In this document: positions 1 through 8,724 of the stretch, piece after piece
Position numbering within the stretch: position 1 is the stretch's first letter
Layout: the number at the start of each line of letters is the position of its first letter
DNA from: Lujinxingia litoralis
GTDB lineage: Bacteria > Myxococcota_A > Bradymonadia > Bradymonadales > Bradymonadaceae
Assembly: GCF_003260125.1 (NCBI RefSeq)
Contig: NZ_QHKO01000007.1
Coordinates: 5,001-69,000, forward strand
Direction of reading: 5' to 3'
Length of the DNA stretch: 64,000 nucleotides
The notes under the pieces: model-generated
What the model saw: only the letters and a program-made list of their open reading frames with translations
What the model was told of the DNA's origin: nothing
The model's database searches: none
Program-made: the position numbers and the translations under genes

Positions 1-275
1 TCGACGACCTTGATGGCAAAGGAGCGTGACACCCGCACGCTGCGCGCGCGATAGACATGGCCGGAGGCGCCGGAGCCCAGAAAGCGGTCGATGAAGTAGC
101 GACCGTCGATGATGCGGCCCAAAAAGGTGTAGGGGCTGAGCGTAAGCGGGGTCCACCCGGAGGGGGAGGGGGCCCCACCACATTCGGCACAGTGCGCCGC
201 GTCGACGGCGACAAGCGTGGCGCAGGCCTCGCAGTAGTGGGTGCGCTCGGAGGTGCGATGTGGATTTTGGAGCAC
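1..275 (-). CDS. Ser/Thr protein kinase with N-terminal zinc ribbon (partial, runs off left edge)
   Basis: About 91 residues read leftward from a GTG at 275 preceded by a G-rich stretch. Residues 15-35 hold two Cys-x-x-Cys pairs (CEAC and CAEC, 10 residues apart), which look like a small zinc ribbon. The beginning of a eukaryotic-type kinase domain follows, with a glycine-rich loop (LGSGASGHVYRA) and the VAIK-type lysine (FAIKVV) just before the edge. It lies 28 bp downstream of the stop of the next kinase on the same strand, so the two are probably one transcript. No closer ATG start was found, so the GTG is a best guess. Catalytic loop and C-terminal domains are outside the window. Confidence 0.75.
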   Translation of the reverse strand, partial: MLQNPHRTSERTHYCEACATLVAVDAAHCAECGGAPSPSGWTPLTLSPYTFLGRIIDGRYFIDRFLGSGASGHVYRARSVRVSRSFAIKVV

Positions 276-303
276 CGGGCCCCCCTGGGCGTAGAGGTTA
301 AGG

Positions 304-2856
304 TCAGCGGTTGATGATGCGTTCTTCGCCGCCGGCCTTCAACTCGACGTAGTAGGTTTTGTTGAGGTTGAACTCGGGGTTGACCAGGCGAATCTTGTGG
401 GTGCCGGCCGGGAGGCGGTGGTTCATCAAGGGGGTGTACTGACCGGTGTCTTTATCGTTGATGTAGATGCGTGCCGCGGGCCGAGAGGCGATCGAGACGG
501 TGCCGGTGCCACCGGAGGCCGCGGGGGGCTCGGCGGGTTCGGGGCGAGCGGCGGCCTGGCGCGTGGTTTCGGTGCGGGTGGTGCTGCTGCGATCGGGGGC
601 GCGAGTCGCGGTGGTGGGGCGCGTGGCGGAGCCGGTGTCGCGGGCCACGGCGGGTTCGCTCTCGGTGCGCGCGAGCTCGGCGTTGAGGGTGGCCTCGGCG
701 TCGGTGCCGGGCTCAAAGGTGCTCTCCCAGTCCTGGTAGCCGCTGCGGGAGACGACCACGCGGTAGCTCTGCGAGGCGTCGAGTCCTTTGGCGGTGTCGG
801 GGGTCCGACCGCGGGCGACGCGCTCGCTGCCCTCGGCGGTGTAGATGGTGTAGTCGGCGCGCGCGGGATCGCTGCTGACCTTCAGATCGATTTTGGCCGG
901 GCGCAGCGCCACGCTGTGCTCAACGACCTGGTCGAGCTTGAGTTCGAAGGTCTCTTCGGCTTCGAAGTGCTCGGCCAGGACCACGCGCAGGGTGTAGGAG
1001 CCGGGCTTGCGATCGCGAATCTCCAGGGGGGTGGTTCCTTCGAGCTCTTCGTCGCCGAGGAAGACTTTTGCGCCTTCGGGGGTGCTGGCGACGGTGAAGC
1101 CGGTGTTGGAGTAGTCGAGGGGGGTGAGTTCTTCGGCCAGGCGCAGAGGCTGGCCGGCGACGAGCGTGGTCTGGGTTTCGAAGCGCTCAAAGCCTTCACG
1201 CTCCACGGCCAGGGTGACCTCACCCGGGGTGCCTTCCCATTCAAAGGGGGTGGGGCCCTGGTGGACGAGTTCGCCGTCGATGTAGATGCTCACCGGTTCT
1301 TCGCCAAAGGCAAAGACCACCGGGGCGGTGGTGTCGCGGGTAAACCAGACGACGCCCAGCCCCAGAACGATGACCAGGATCGCCACCAGGGCGATGATCC
1401 CGAAGTTCGCGCCGGACTTTTTACGCTTCTGGGCGGGGTTGGCGGGCCGGGCCGAGGCGCCGGGGACCGTGTTGTGAGAGGCGCGACGGGGTTCCACCGC
1501 CGGGGTGCGGGCGGTGAGTGGGGCGGCCTGGCGAGGCTCGATGTCTAAATCGAGGTCGAGTTCCTCTCCGGGCCGCGAGTCTCGCCGGCGCGGGGAGGCG
1601 CCCAGGTCCAGGTTCATGTCCCAGCGCTCGAATTCGCGGGTGGAGGCCTCTTCGCTGACCGCGGCGTGGTTGGCGGCGACGCGCACCTGGGTGGCGTCTT
1701 CCTGGAGGACTTCAAACCCCTCATCGGCGTAGACGATGTCGGCGTCGTCGACGATGGCGATGGCGTCTTCGCGACCGAAGATCTGGGTCTCCATCTCTTC
1801 GTCGCCCCAGCTCAGGTCGGCGGCCGGGCGGCGGGAGGCCACCGGCGGCGCCTCCTGGATGGGCTGGAGGTTGAGCGAGCGGTAGTACTCGAGCTTTTTG
1901 TTCTCGAACTCAATGTCCGCGCTGAAGGCTTCCTTCATGTACGCGGCCAGATCTTTGTTGGTGTAGTAGTAGCCCTGCTCGCGCATAAAGCGCTCCAGGG
2001 CCTCCCCGAGCTCGTAGGCCGACTGGTAGCGCTCTTCGGGGTTGCCGCTGAGCGCGCGCAGGACGATGTCTTCCAGGGCCTTGGGGATATGGGGGTTGTA
2101 GAGCGAGGGCGGGCTCATCTCCACGCGGCGGATTTTCTCGAGCGTCTCGAAGTCGCTCTCCCCGGTGAAGAGGCGCTCCAGGGTGAGCAGCTCGTAGAGA
2201 ACGACGCCCAGGCTGAAGATGTCGCTGCGGTGATCCACGTGCAGCCCACGGACCTGCTCGGGGCTCATGTAGCTGAACTTGCCTTTGATCATCCCGGCCT
2301 GGGTGTGGCTGGTCTTGCCCTGGGCCTTGGCGATGCCAAAGTCGATGATTTTCACCTCCCCTTCAAACGAGGTCAGGATGTTCTGGGGGGAGATGTCGCG
2401 GTGGACGATGTTGAGCGGGCGGCCCTGGGGGTCGCTCTTTTCGTGCGCGTAGCCCAGGCCCTCGCAGACTTTCATCAGGACGTAGCAGACCCGGGGAATG
2501 GAGACTTTTTCGCCGATGCGGCGAGCGCGCTCAAACTGGGTCTTGAGGTCCTTGCCGCTGATGTACTCCAGGGCGATGAAGTAGGAGCCATCGACCTGCC
2601 CCAGATCGAAGATCTGCGCGATGTTGGGGTGGGTGAGTTGTCCGGCGATCTTGGCTTCATCAATGAACATGCTGATGAAGCCTTCGTCCTCGGCGATGTT
2701 GGCCAGGATCTGTTTGATCGCCAGGAGGCGTTCAAATCCCTCGACACCGAAGGCTTTTGCTTTGAAAACTTCGGCCATGCCTCCGACGTTGATGCGTTCG
2801 AGGAGGTAGTATTTACCGAAGGGGACGGGTTTTGGAAGGATTCCCGGTTCGCTCAT
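304..2856 (-). CDS. Membrane-anchored Ser/Thr protein kinase with PEGA repeats
   Basis: An 850-residue protein. Residues 15-275 form a Hanks-type kinase: Gly loop GGMAEVF (25-31), AIKQIL lysine, catalytic loop HRDISPQN, IDFGIAKA in the DFG position, and an activation segment ending SYMSPEQ. An acidic disordered linker follows, then one hydrophobic segment near 487-508 (IIALVAILVIVLGLGVVWF). The rest is a set of PEGA-like beta domains (for example VSIYIDGELV, AKVFLGDEEL, ARIYINDKDTG), expected outside the inner membrane. This is a common layout in Myxococcota: cytoplasmic kinase, single membrane span, extracytoplasmic sensor or wall-contact repeats. The start at 2856 (MSEPG) is preferred because the kinase fold begins 14 residues later; a longer frame reaches 2949. 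Substrate unknown. Confidence 0.9.
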   Translation of the reverse strand: MSEPGILPKPVPFGKYYLLERINVGGMAEVFKAKAFGVEGFERLLAIKQILANIAEDEGFISMFIDEAKIAGQLTHPNIAQIFDLGQVDGSYFIALEYISGKDLKTQFERARRIGEKVSIPRVCYVLMKVCEGLGYAHEKSDPQGRPLNIVHRDISPQNILTSFEGEVKIIDFGIAKAQGKTSHTQAGMIKGKFSYMSPEQVRGLHVDHRSDIFSLGVVLYELLTLERLFTGESDFETLEKIRRVEMSPPSLYNPHIPKALEDIVLRALSGNPEERYQSAYELGEALERFMREQGYYYTNKDLAAYMKEAFSADIEFENKKLEYYRSLNLQPIQEAPPVASRRPAADLSWGDEEMETQIFGREDAIAIVDDADIVYADEGFEVLQEDATQVRVAANHAAVSEEASTREFERWDMNLDLGASPRRRDSRPGEELDLDLDIEPRQAAPLTARTPAVEPRRASHNTVPGASARPANPAQKRKKSGANFGIIALVAILVIVLGLGVVWFTRDTTAPVVFAFGEEPVSIYIDGELVHQGPTPFEWEGTPGEVTLAVEREGFERFETQTTLVAGQPLRLAEELTPLDYSNTGFTVASTPEGAKVFLGDEELEGTTPLEIRDRKPGSYTLRVVLAEHFEAEETFELKLDQVVEHSVALRPAKIDLKVSSDPARADYTIYTAEGSERVARGRTPDTAKGLDASQSYRVVVSRSGYQDWESTFEPGTDAEATLNAELARTESEPAVARDTGSATRPTTATRAPDRSSTTRTETTRQAAARPEPAEPPAASGGTGTVSIASRPAARIYINDKDTGQYTPLMNHRLPAGTHKIRLVNPEFNLNKTYYVELKAGGEERIINR

Positions 2857-3186
2857 GAGCCCAAAGATCCGGTGCCAGGGCGCGCGGCGTATGCCTTGAG
2901 GCAGGGGCGCGGGCGCGATTAACGTGCGTTGGCTCGGGTGCCAGGCCACAGGGCCCGATGAGAGGATGGTGAGCGGGGCTCACCGGGACGCATCCCGCGT
3001 CCAGAATTCATGCCAACAGCGCGCTGAATCGTAAAGAGATTATGCGGATCTTGTCAACGCCGAGCAGGGACGAAACCCGTGATGAGCACCCGGGTTAGGG
3101 GTAGGAGGGGGCCGGGGCGGGAGGACTTGACGATTTCGGGCCGGTGGGATGAGGGTGGCGCGGCCCCCCGGGGGGGCGCCCGGGTG
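2857..3186. promoter_or_regulatory. Divergent intergenic region with two small inverted repeats
   Basis: Separates the minus-strand kinase from the plus-strand 5'-nucleotidase-like gene. Two adjacent perfect palindromes are visible: GGTGAGC-ggg-GCTCACC (2968-2984) and GGACGC-atccc-GCGTCC (2986-3002). Neither has a following T run, so they could be operators or RNA hairpins rather than terminators. No confident -35/-10 pair was seen. Confidence 0.35.
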
Positions 3187-5754
3187 ATGAATGAAAGGAT
3201 GATGATGAGGATGCGGATGAAGGGAACCAGAAGATCGATGTTTGTGGCGGTGTTGGGGCTGGGGGTGCTGCTGGGCCAGCCGGCGCTGGGGCAGGTTGCG
3301 GGGTCGGAGGAGGGCGTTGAGGTTGGGGAGGTGGAAGGGGTGCCCGGGGGCGAGGCGTTGGCGGCGGATGGCGAGGGAGCTGAGGTTGGGGGTGTGGCGA
3401 TGGCGCAGAAGCCCGCGCGGGCTGAGCGTCTGACGGTGGTGGTCAGCGGAAACCTGGACGGGGACCTGGCCCGCATCGATTGTCGCGAGCCGGCGGAGGC
3501 CCGGGAGCTGAGCTGGGCGCGCCAGGCCGGCTACATCCGTACGCTGGCCGACCTCTCGGTGGGCGGCGGGCTGCCGGCGCCGTTGATTTTGAGTGGAGGA
3601 GACGCGATTTTTCCCGGGCCGATCAGCCGCTACCTGCTGAGCAGCGGGGAGGAGGGGGCGCGCAACCTGGTGGATCTTCTCAACGTGGTGCCGGTCGACG
3701 CCCAGGCGCTGGGCAACCGCGAGCTCAGCGCGCCCCGGGATGAACTCATCACGTTTGTGCAGGCCGCCCGGGAGCGGGGGCTGGACGTGCAGGCCGCCAA
3801 CCTGCGTTGCGCGAACTTCAGCGGGGCCGATGCCATCTGTGAGGCGATGGGGCTGGGGAGTGGGGCCCCCTTTAAGGTGGTGGAGCGCGGCGGGGTGCGC
3901 ATCGCGATCGCGTCGGTGATGGCCCCGCATCTGCTGGAGCCGCTGACCGAGCGTCAGCGTGCCGGGTTGGAACTTGTGGAGCCGGCACACGTGTTGCCCG
4001 GGCTGGTTCGGGAGATGCGCGCGCAGGCCGATCTGACCCTGGTGCAGTATCACGCCCGTCATGCCGACGCGCTGCGCGGCGCCTACGCGCTGGGGGCGCA
4101 GGTGGAGGGCATCGATCTGCTGGTGGCGAGTCACCTCTTTGATGCCGATGAGGTACCCGATGAGAGGCGTCTGGGGATGGCCTGGGCCGAGGGGACCGGG
4201 ACGCCGATTGTGTCGGCGGACAGCGGTCCGGGACACGTTCACACCGTGGAGTTGCAGGTGCGCTTTGATGCGGAGCGCGCTCGTCTTGTCCAGGTGGTGC
4301 CCCGACGGGTGAGCGTGGCGGAGATGCCCGAGGATCGTGTCAGCCGCGAGGTGCTGGAGGGGTTGGCCGAGGCCTATTGCGAGGACTGGGGCCAGCTGAT
4401 CGCCGCGGCCGCCGGGCTGGCCGGGCCCTTTGAGCTAAGCGATCTGCGCACCTTTATTATGAATGTGATGCGCTTTAGTGCCGGGGCCGAGGTGGCGCTG
4501 GTCAACGCCGGGGCGTTTCGCGACCAGGGGCAATTTCCGCTGCGCGGGGAGCTGACCCTGGCCGATGTGTACAGCGCGATGCCCTTTGATAACCAGGTGG
4601 TGGTGGGCACGCTCAGCGGGGCCCGGCTCAAGGAGGTGGCCGGGCGGCTTGGCGAGCGTCTGGTCAGTGCCGGGCTGGAGAAGAAGGGCGATAAGGTGCT
4701 GATCAACGGGCGAGCGCCGGTGGAGGATCGCCTGTACCGGGTGGCGCTCAACGACTTTTTGGCGGCCGGGGGCGACGGGGTGCTGGCCCCGGAGGAGCTC
4801 GGGGCTCGGGCAACCTTTGAGCCGGCCTGGGCCGGTCAGGCGCCGAGCATCTCGGAGCTGGTGGTGCATTACGTCAATGACCCCGGGGAGCTGGCCCGCG
4901 CTCCCCAGACGTCGGGGCTCAGCGCCCGGGGGAGCTTTCCGGACCTGCATAAGAAGTTTCTGTGGACCTGGGCCGGGTCGATCAACGCCTCGTACAATCA
5001 GGTCCAGGTGCGTAACCCGCAGGTGGGCGGGGCTCCCGGCTACGATCAGAGTCAGCTGGCCGTGGCCTCCACCGATCAGATCAACCTGGAGGGGAAGGCC
5101 AGCGCGCGGGCCGACAGCCGCGATCACGGCTGGGACTCGGACCTGGTGCTTCAGTACGCCAGCGCGCGCCTACCCGACACCGAGGGGGCCACGTTTGAGG
5201 AGACCAAGGACCTGGTGCGTCTGCGCACGCAGTACCGCAACCTGACGTTGCGCTCGCGGCTGGGGGGGCGCTGGTACGTGCCCGGCCCCCTGGCCGAGGT
5301 GCAGGTGGAGTCCGAGTTTGATCGGCCCGAGACCCGCAGCTGGCACCGTCTGGACACCCGCGGGATTATCGGTCTGTCCTTTAAGGTGGCCGAGCCCCTG
5401 GACCTGAAGATCGGTGTGAACACCCGTCGCGACCTCAACGAACCCGAGGGTCAGGCCACCCGCGGGTTTAACGCCGGGTACGTGCTCAAGCGGGTCAACC
5501 TGATGGAGGTGCTGGGCCGCCCGATCCAGTTTGAGAGCGAGCTGGAGTACTTCTACAACGGCATCTCCCGGGATCGGGCGCATGAGTTGCGGGCGGCCAA
5601 TCGGGTGTACTTTGCAGTGTTTGACCAGTTCTTTTTCACCGCTTCGTTTAACGCTTTTCTCTATCAGAACAGGGCGGTGGGGACGCCGGGCACCAACACC
5701 GAGTTGACCCTGGGGCTGAACTACCTCTGGGAGGCCACCCGCCAATCCTTCTAG
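3187..5754 (+). CDS. Degenerate 5'-nucleotidase-like protein fused to a C-terminal outer-membrane beta-barrel
   Basis: 855 residues. A cluster of Met codons (3187-3217) precedes a signal peptide ending near QPALGQ. Residues about 80-390 resemble the metallophosphatase domain of UshA/5'-nucleotidases, and about 400-590 the 5'-nucleotidase C-terminal domain (VNAGAFR, DVYSAMPFDNQVVVG, NDFLAAGGDGVL). Metal ligands look altered: the usual N-D-x-H reads GNLDGDL (88-94) and the usual GNH[DE] reads GNRE (176-179). From about residue 590 the sequence alternates polar and aromatic residues in barrel-like strands and ends in a terminal Phe (ATRQSF), as outer-membrane barrels do. The protein may therefore be an OM-anchored substrate-binding or pseudo-enzyme protein. 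The exact start among the Met cluster is uncertain. Confidence 0.75.
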   Translation: MNERMMMRMRMKGTRRSMFVAVLGLGVLLGQPALGQVAGSEEGVEVGEVEGVPGGEALAADGEGAEVGGVAMAQKPARAERLTVVVSGNLDGDLARIDCREPAEARELSWARQAGYIRTLADLSVGGGLPAPLILSGGDAIFPGPISRYLLSSGEEGARNLVDLLNVVPVDAQALGNRELSAPRDELITFVQAARERGLDVQAANLRCANFSGADAICEAMGLGSGAPFKVVERGGVRIAIASVMAPHLLEPLTERQRAGLELVEPAHVLPGLVREMRAQADLTLVQYHARHADALRGAYALGAQVEGIDLLVASHLFDADEVPDERRLGMAWAEGTGTPIVSADSGPGHVHTVELQVRFDAERARLVQVVPRRVSVAEMPEDRVSREVLEGLAEAYCEDWGQLIAAAAGLAGPFELSDLRTFIMNVMRFSAGAEVALVNAGAFRDQGQFPLRGELTLADVYSAMPFDNQVVVGTLSGARLKEVAGRLGERLVSAGLEKKGDKVLINGRAPVEDRLYRVALNDFLAAGGDGVLAPEELGARATFEPAWAGQAPSISELVVHYVNDPGELARAPQTSGLSARGSFPDLHKKFLWTWAGSINASYNQVQVRNPQVGGAPGYDQSQLAVASTDQINLEGKASARADSRDHGWDSDLVLQYASARLPDTEGATFEETKDLVRLRTQYRNLTLRSRLGGRWYVPGPLAEVQVESEFDRPETRSWHRLDTRGIIGLSFKVAEPLDLKIGVNTRRDLNEPEGQATRGFNAGYVLKRVNLMEVLGRPIQFESELEYFYNGISRDRAHELRAANRVYFAVFDQFFFTASFNAFLYQNRAVGTPGTNTELTLGLNYLWEATRQSF

Positions 5755-5870
5755 GCCGACAACTCGTCGGGGCAAACGGGACTATGCTAGAGCGAACGGG
5801 TGGTTAGATGGTGGATGAACAGGCGGCCCGGGAGTTCGGGCCGCGATGAATGATGCGTAAGGAGTACCGA

Positions 5871-6440
5871 ATGTCGATGATGAACGTGGGAACGAAGATG
5901 GGTGTGGCGGCGCTGGCCGCGTTGGGAGTGTTGGGGATGGCCTCGACGGCGCTGGCGCAGGAGGCTTCCTCGGCGCTGGTGGGCAACAGCGCCGGGGTGG
6001 TGGTCGGCTACGATCTTGATGCCGAGGTGCCGCTGGCGGGGCTCGACGCGCGCTTCACCTTCGCGGTGGCGCCGCAGGTGGCCCTCTCGGTGAACCCGGG
6101 GCTGCAGTACTACTTCATCGGCAGCAACGAGGTGCTGGGGGCGAGGACGGAGTCGACGGTGCTGCAGTTCGATCTCAACGCCCTGGTGCACCTGGCGCTG
6201 GACGCTCCGGTGACCCCTTATCTGGGGTTGGGGGCGGGGCTGCGCTACGCTGATGTCCGGATCGTCAATGGGGACGGCGACGTGCTGACCTCCGATGACG
6301 CCACCGACCTGGGAGCCAACCTGCTGGTGGGGCTGAGTATGGAGACCGGCTCGAACTTTGTGCCCTACGTGCAGGGGCGGGTGACGGTGTTTGAAGAGAC
6401 GAGCTTTGCGCTGATGGCGGGTCTGAACTTCGAGTTCTGA
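5871..6440 (+). CDS. Small outer-membrane beta-barrel protein
   Basis: 189 residues. The start follows AAGGAG (5859-5864) at good spacing, although an upstream ATG exists at 5850. A signal peptide (VAALAALGVLGMASTALA) is followed by about eight amphipathic strands. The chain ends in LNFEF, with a terminal aromatic residue typical of barrels recognised by BamA. The strands (for example PYLGLGAGLRYADV) resemble OmpA/OmpW-like eight-strand barrels. It follows another barrel-containing gene by 116 bp and is closed by a strong terminator. Function unknown; it could be a structural porin-like protein. Confidence 0.75.
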   Translation: MSMMNVGTKMGVAALAALGVLGMASTALAQEASSALVGNSAGVVVGYDLDAEVPLAGLDARFTFAVAPQVALSVNPGLQYYFIGSNEVLGARTESTVLQFDLNALVHLALDAPVTPYLGLGAGLRYADVRIVNGDGDVLTSDDATDLGANLLVGLSMETGSNFVPYVQGRVTVFEETSFALMAGLNFEF

Positions 6441-6470
6441 GCCCGTGGCGGGTTCCTGATGTATTGAGCG

Positions 6471-6515
6471 GCCCCGGCGGCGCGGCGCTGATGGCGCGGC
6501 GCCGCCGGGGCTTTC
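6471..6515. terminator. Rho-independent terminator, probably bidirectional
   Basis: A 13-bp perfect stem (6471-6483 with 6499-6511, GCCCCGGCGGCGC and its complement) is followed by TTTC. It lies 30 bp after the barrel gene and 18 bp after the stop of the convergent YiaA/B gene. Confidence 0.8.
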
Positions 6516-6532
6516 ATGTTTGAGGGGCGGGC

Positions 6533-6817
6533 TCAGGCGACGTCGCGCAGCTCGTATTCGCGAAGAATTTTTTCGGCCTTGGCGTCGCTGACCCGGTTGA
6601 TCAGGCGTCGGGCCTCGTGATTGTCGCGGATGGTCTTGGAGAGGGTGAAGGAGGAGCCCAGGGTGAAGAGCATGCCCATGAGCAAAAAGCTCTTCATCCA
6701 CAGGTCGACCGGCAGGTAGACGATGCCGGTGATGGTGATGCCGGTCGCCAGCAAAAAGGAGGCCCAGACCTGAAAGATCCAGGCGTTGGTGTCTTTCTGA
6801 ACCGTCGGATGTTCCAT
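6533..6817 (-). CDS. YiaA/YiaB-family inner membrane protein
   Basis: 94 residues with two hydrophobic segments (about 13-33, QVWASFLLATGITITGIVYL, and 39-58, WMKSFLLMGMLFTLGSSF), followed by a conserved-looking tail SKTIRDNHEARRLINRVSDAKAE. This two-helix arrangement and the short basic tail match the YiaA/YiaB domain family, whose role is not established. The gene is monocistronic and convergent with the upstream barrel gene. Confidence 0.8.
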   Translation of the reverse strand: MEHPTVQKDTNAWIFQVWASFLLATGITITGIVYLPVDLWMKSFLLMGMLFTLGSSFTLSKTIRDNHEARRLINRVSDAKAEKILREYELRDVA

Positions 6818-7082
6818 GATGCTCTCCAGTGGCAGCGGGTGCGTGTGGTCGGATGGACCGTGGGTCCCCGCCGGATGCGGGGGATGCTCGCCATGTAGAG
6901 CAGAAGGCGTGCCAGCGCGGCGATATGTTTCGGTGTTTTTGGGTTAAGGTGCGGAAATATAAGGGGTAAAATCGGATAATTTCGGGAGCTGCGTCCGATG
7001 CGCGGGGGACTGTGCTTGTGTGCTTGTCCGGGGAATGTACATATTATGCAGGGGTGATGTTCATTTTTTGTATGAGGTCAAA

Positions 7083-8561
7083 ATGATCGACGGGGATGCG
7101 CGGGCGTTTTTAAGCGAGGTGGCCCAGGCGGCCTTTGCCAACCCCTTTAGTCAGGAGCGGGTCCGGCAGGACCGGCGCCTGGCCGCCACACTGGGAGAAG
7201 ATCTGGGAGGGGAGGCGCCCCTGGAGGCGGCGCTGCGGGCGGTGCGCCGCGAGCTGGACCGGCTCTGGCCGTTGGACCTGCGAGGGCTGGGCGGGGAGGA
7301 GCGCCAGCTGGTGGAGGTGGCGCTGCTCTTTGATACTTTTCATGTGTTTGTGCCGGAGTTCGATGCTCTGGTGGCCCGCCAGCTGGAGGCCGGGGCGCAG
7401 CCGGTGTCCGCCGGGTTCGGCCGGGAGGTGGCCCGGCGGCTGGTGGAACGGGGGATGGCCGAGGAGCGGGCGGAGCGCTTTGTGGGGATCTTTTTTCAGA
7501 TGCGGCGCACCTTCCTCCTGGCGCGGGAGCGGCTGCGGGGGGAATCGCCCTCGATGGGGCGGCTGCGGGAGCGCCTCTGGCAGAACGTGTTCACCGACGA
7601 CATGGTGCGCTACGAGGGGCAGCTCTGGGATCGGATGGAGGATTTTTCGGTCTTTCTGGTCGGGCCGACCGGCAGTGGTAAGGGGGCCGCGGCGGCGGTG
7701 CTGGGGGCGTCGAGCTGGATTCCATTTGATGCCCAGAGCGGGCGTTTCGCGCAGAGTTTCACCGAGCTCTTCGTTCCGCTGAACCTCTCGCAGTTTCCGG
7801 AGAGCCTGATCGAGTCGGAGCTCTTCGGCCACCGCAAGGGAGCGTTCACCGGGGCGATCGAGCATCACGAAGGTGTGTTCGGGCGTTGCGCGCGCCATGG
7901 GGTGATCTTCCTCGATGAGCTCGGGGAGGCCAGCGTGCCGGTGCAGATCAAGTTGTTGCGGGTGTTGCAGGAGCGGGTCTTCGTGCCGGTGGGGGACCAT
8001 CAGGAGCGGCGTTTTGAGGGGCGAGTGGTGGCGGCGACGAATCAAGACATCGGGGAGCTGCGTCGGTCGGGGCGTTTTCGGGATGATTTTTACTACCGGC
8101 TCTGCACCGACGTGATCGAGGTTCCCTCGCTGGCGACTCGTCTGGAGGAGGCGCCCGGGGAGCTGGAGGTGCTGGTGGCACATATGGTGGAGGGGGTGCT
8201 TGGCCGGGCCGATGAGGCGTCGAGCCGGCGAGTGGTGGCGTCGCTGCGGGACTCGCCGGGGGGGAGCTACGGGTGGCCGGGCAATGTACGGGAGCTGGAG
8301 CAGGCGGTACGTCGGGTGTTGCTGGGGCGCAGCTATCGGGGGGATGTGCACCCTGGCGAGCGCGTCGATGAGTGGGCCAAGGCGTTGAGTCCGCAGGAGC
8401 TGGCGTTGGTTCGGGAGGTGGGCGCCGGCGCGTTGGAGCTGCGTGAGCTCCAGGCGCGCTACTGTCAGTTGCTCTACCGGCGCCACGGCACCTATGAGGA
8501 GGTTGCGCGTCGGGCCGGCATCGACCGACGCACGGCCCGGCGCTACATCGAGTCACAGTGA
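7083..8561 (+). CDS. Sigma-54-dependent transcriptional activator (AAA+ enhancer-binding protein)
   Basis: 492 residues. The N-terminal 190 have no receiver, GAF or PAS motif that I recognise, so the input signal is unknown. The AAA+ core has Walker A GPTGSGKG (about 193-200), the sigma-54 contact loop GAFTGA (253-258), a Walker B region IFLDELGE, and GYPGN-like SYGWPGNVRELE. The C-terminus is a short Fis-like helix-turn-helix (YEEVARRAGIDRRTARRYI). The start at 7083 is chosen over an upstream frame at 7020 because TGAGGTC precedes it. The AT-richer region 6900-7080 probably holds its promoter. No direct target gene is evident; the next gene encodes an rRNA methyltransferase on the same strand. 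Confidence 0.92.
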   Translation: MIDGDARAFLSEVAQAAFANPFSQERVRQDRRLAATLGEDLGGEAPLEAALRAVRRELDRLWPLDLRGLGGEERQLVEVALLFDTFHVFVPEFDALVARQLEAGAQPVSAGFGREVARRLVERGMAEERAERFVGIFFQMRRTFLLARERLRGESPSMGRLRERLWQNVFTDDMVRYEGQLWDRMEDFSVFLVGPTGSGKGAAAAVLGASSWIPFDAQSGRFAQSFTELFVPLNLSQFPESLIESELFGHRKGAFTGAIEHHEGVFGRCARHGVIFLDELGEASVPVQIKLLRVLQERVFVPVGDHQERRFEGRVVAATNQDIGELRRSGRFRDDFYYRLCTDVIEVPSLATRLEEAPGELEVLVAHMVEGVLGRADEASSRRVVASLRDSPGGSYGWPGNVRELEQAVRRVLLGRSYRGDVHPGERVDEWAKALSPQELALVREVGAGALELRELQARYCQLLYRRHGTYEEVARRAGIDRRTARRYIESQ

Positions 8562-8724
8562 GGCGGCCGACTCTCGGCCGGGGAGGTGCGCCGGACATGC
8601 GTGTTGCGCGGCGATCCTGTATAAGCGGCCCGCGCCCTGCGGCAGGCGTGAGCGCCGCGGGTGTTATGCCCCGGCACAAGCGCTGCCTGTGACTGACCCG
8701 ATCCGATCGAAGAACGAGAGTGTG

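Noticed and set aside
397..1548. Long plus-strand frames opposite the PEGA kinase and other high-GC genes
   Set aside because: High third-position GC opens antisense frames; they lack domains and start signals.
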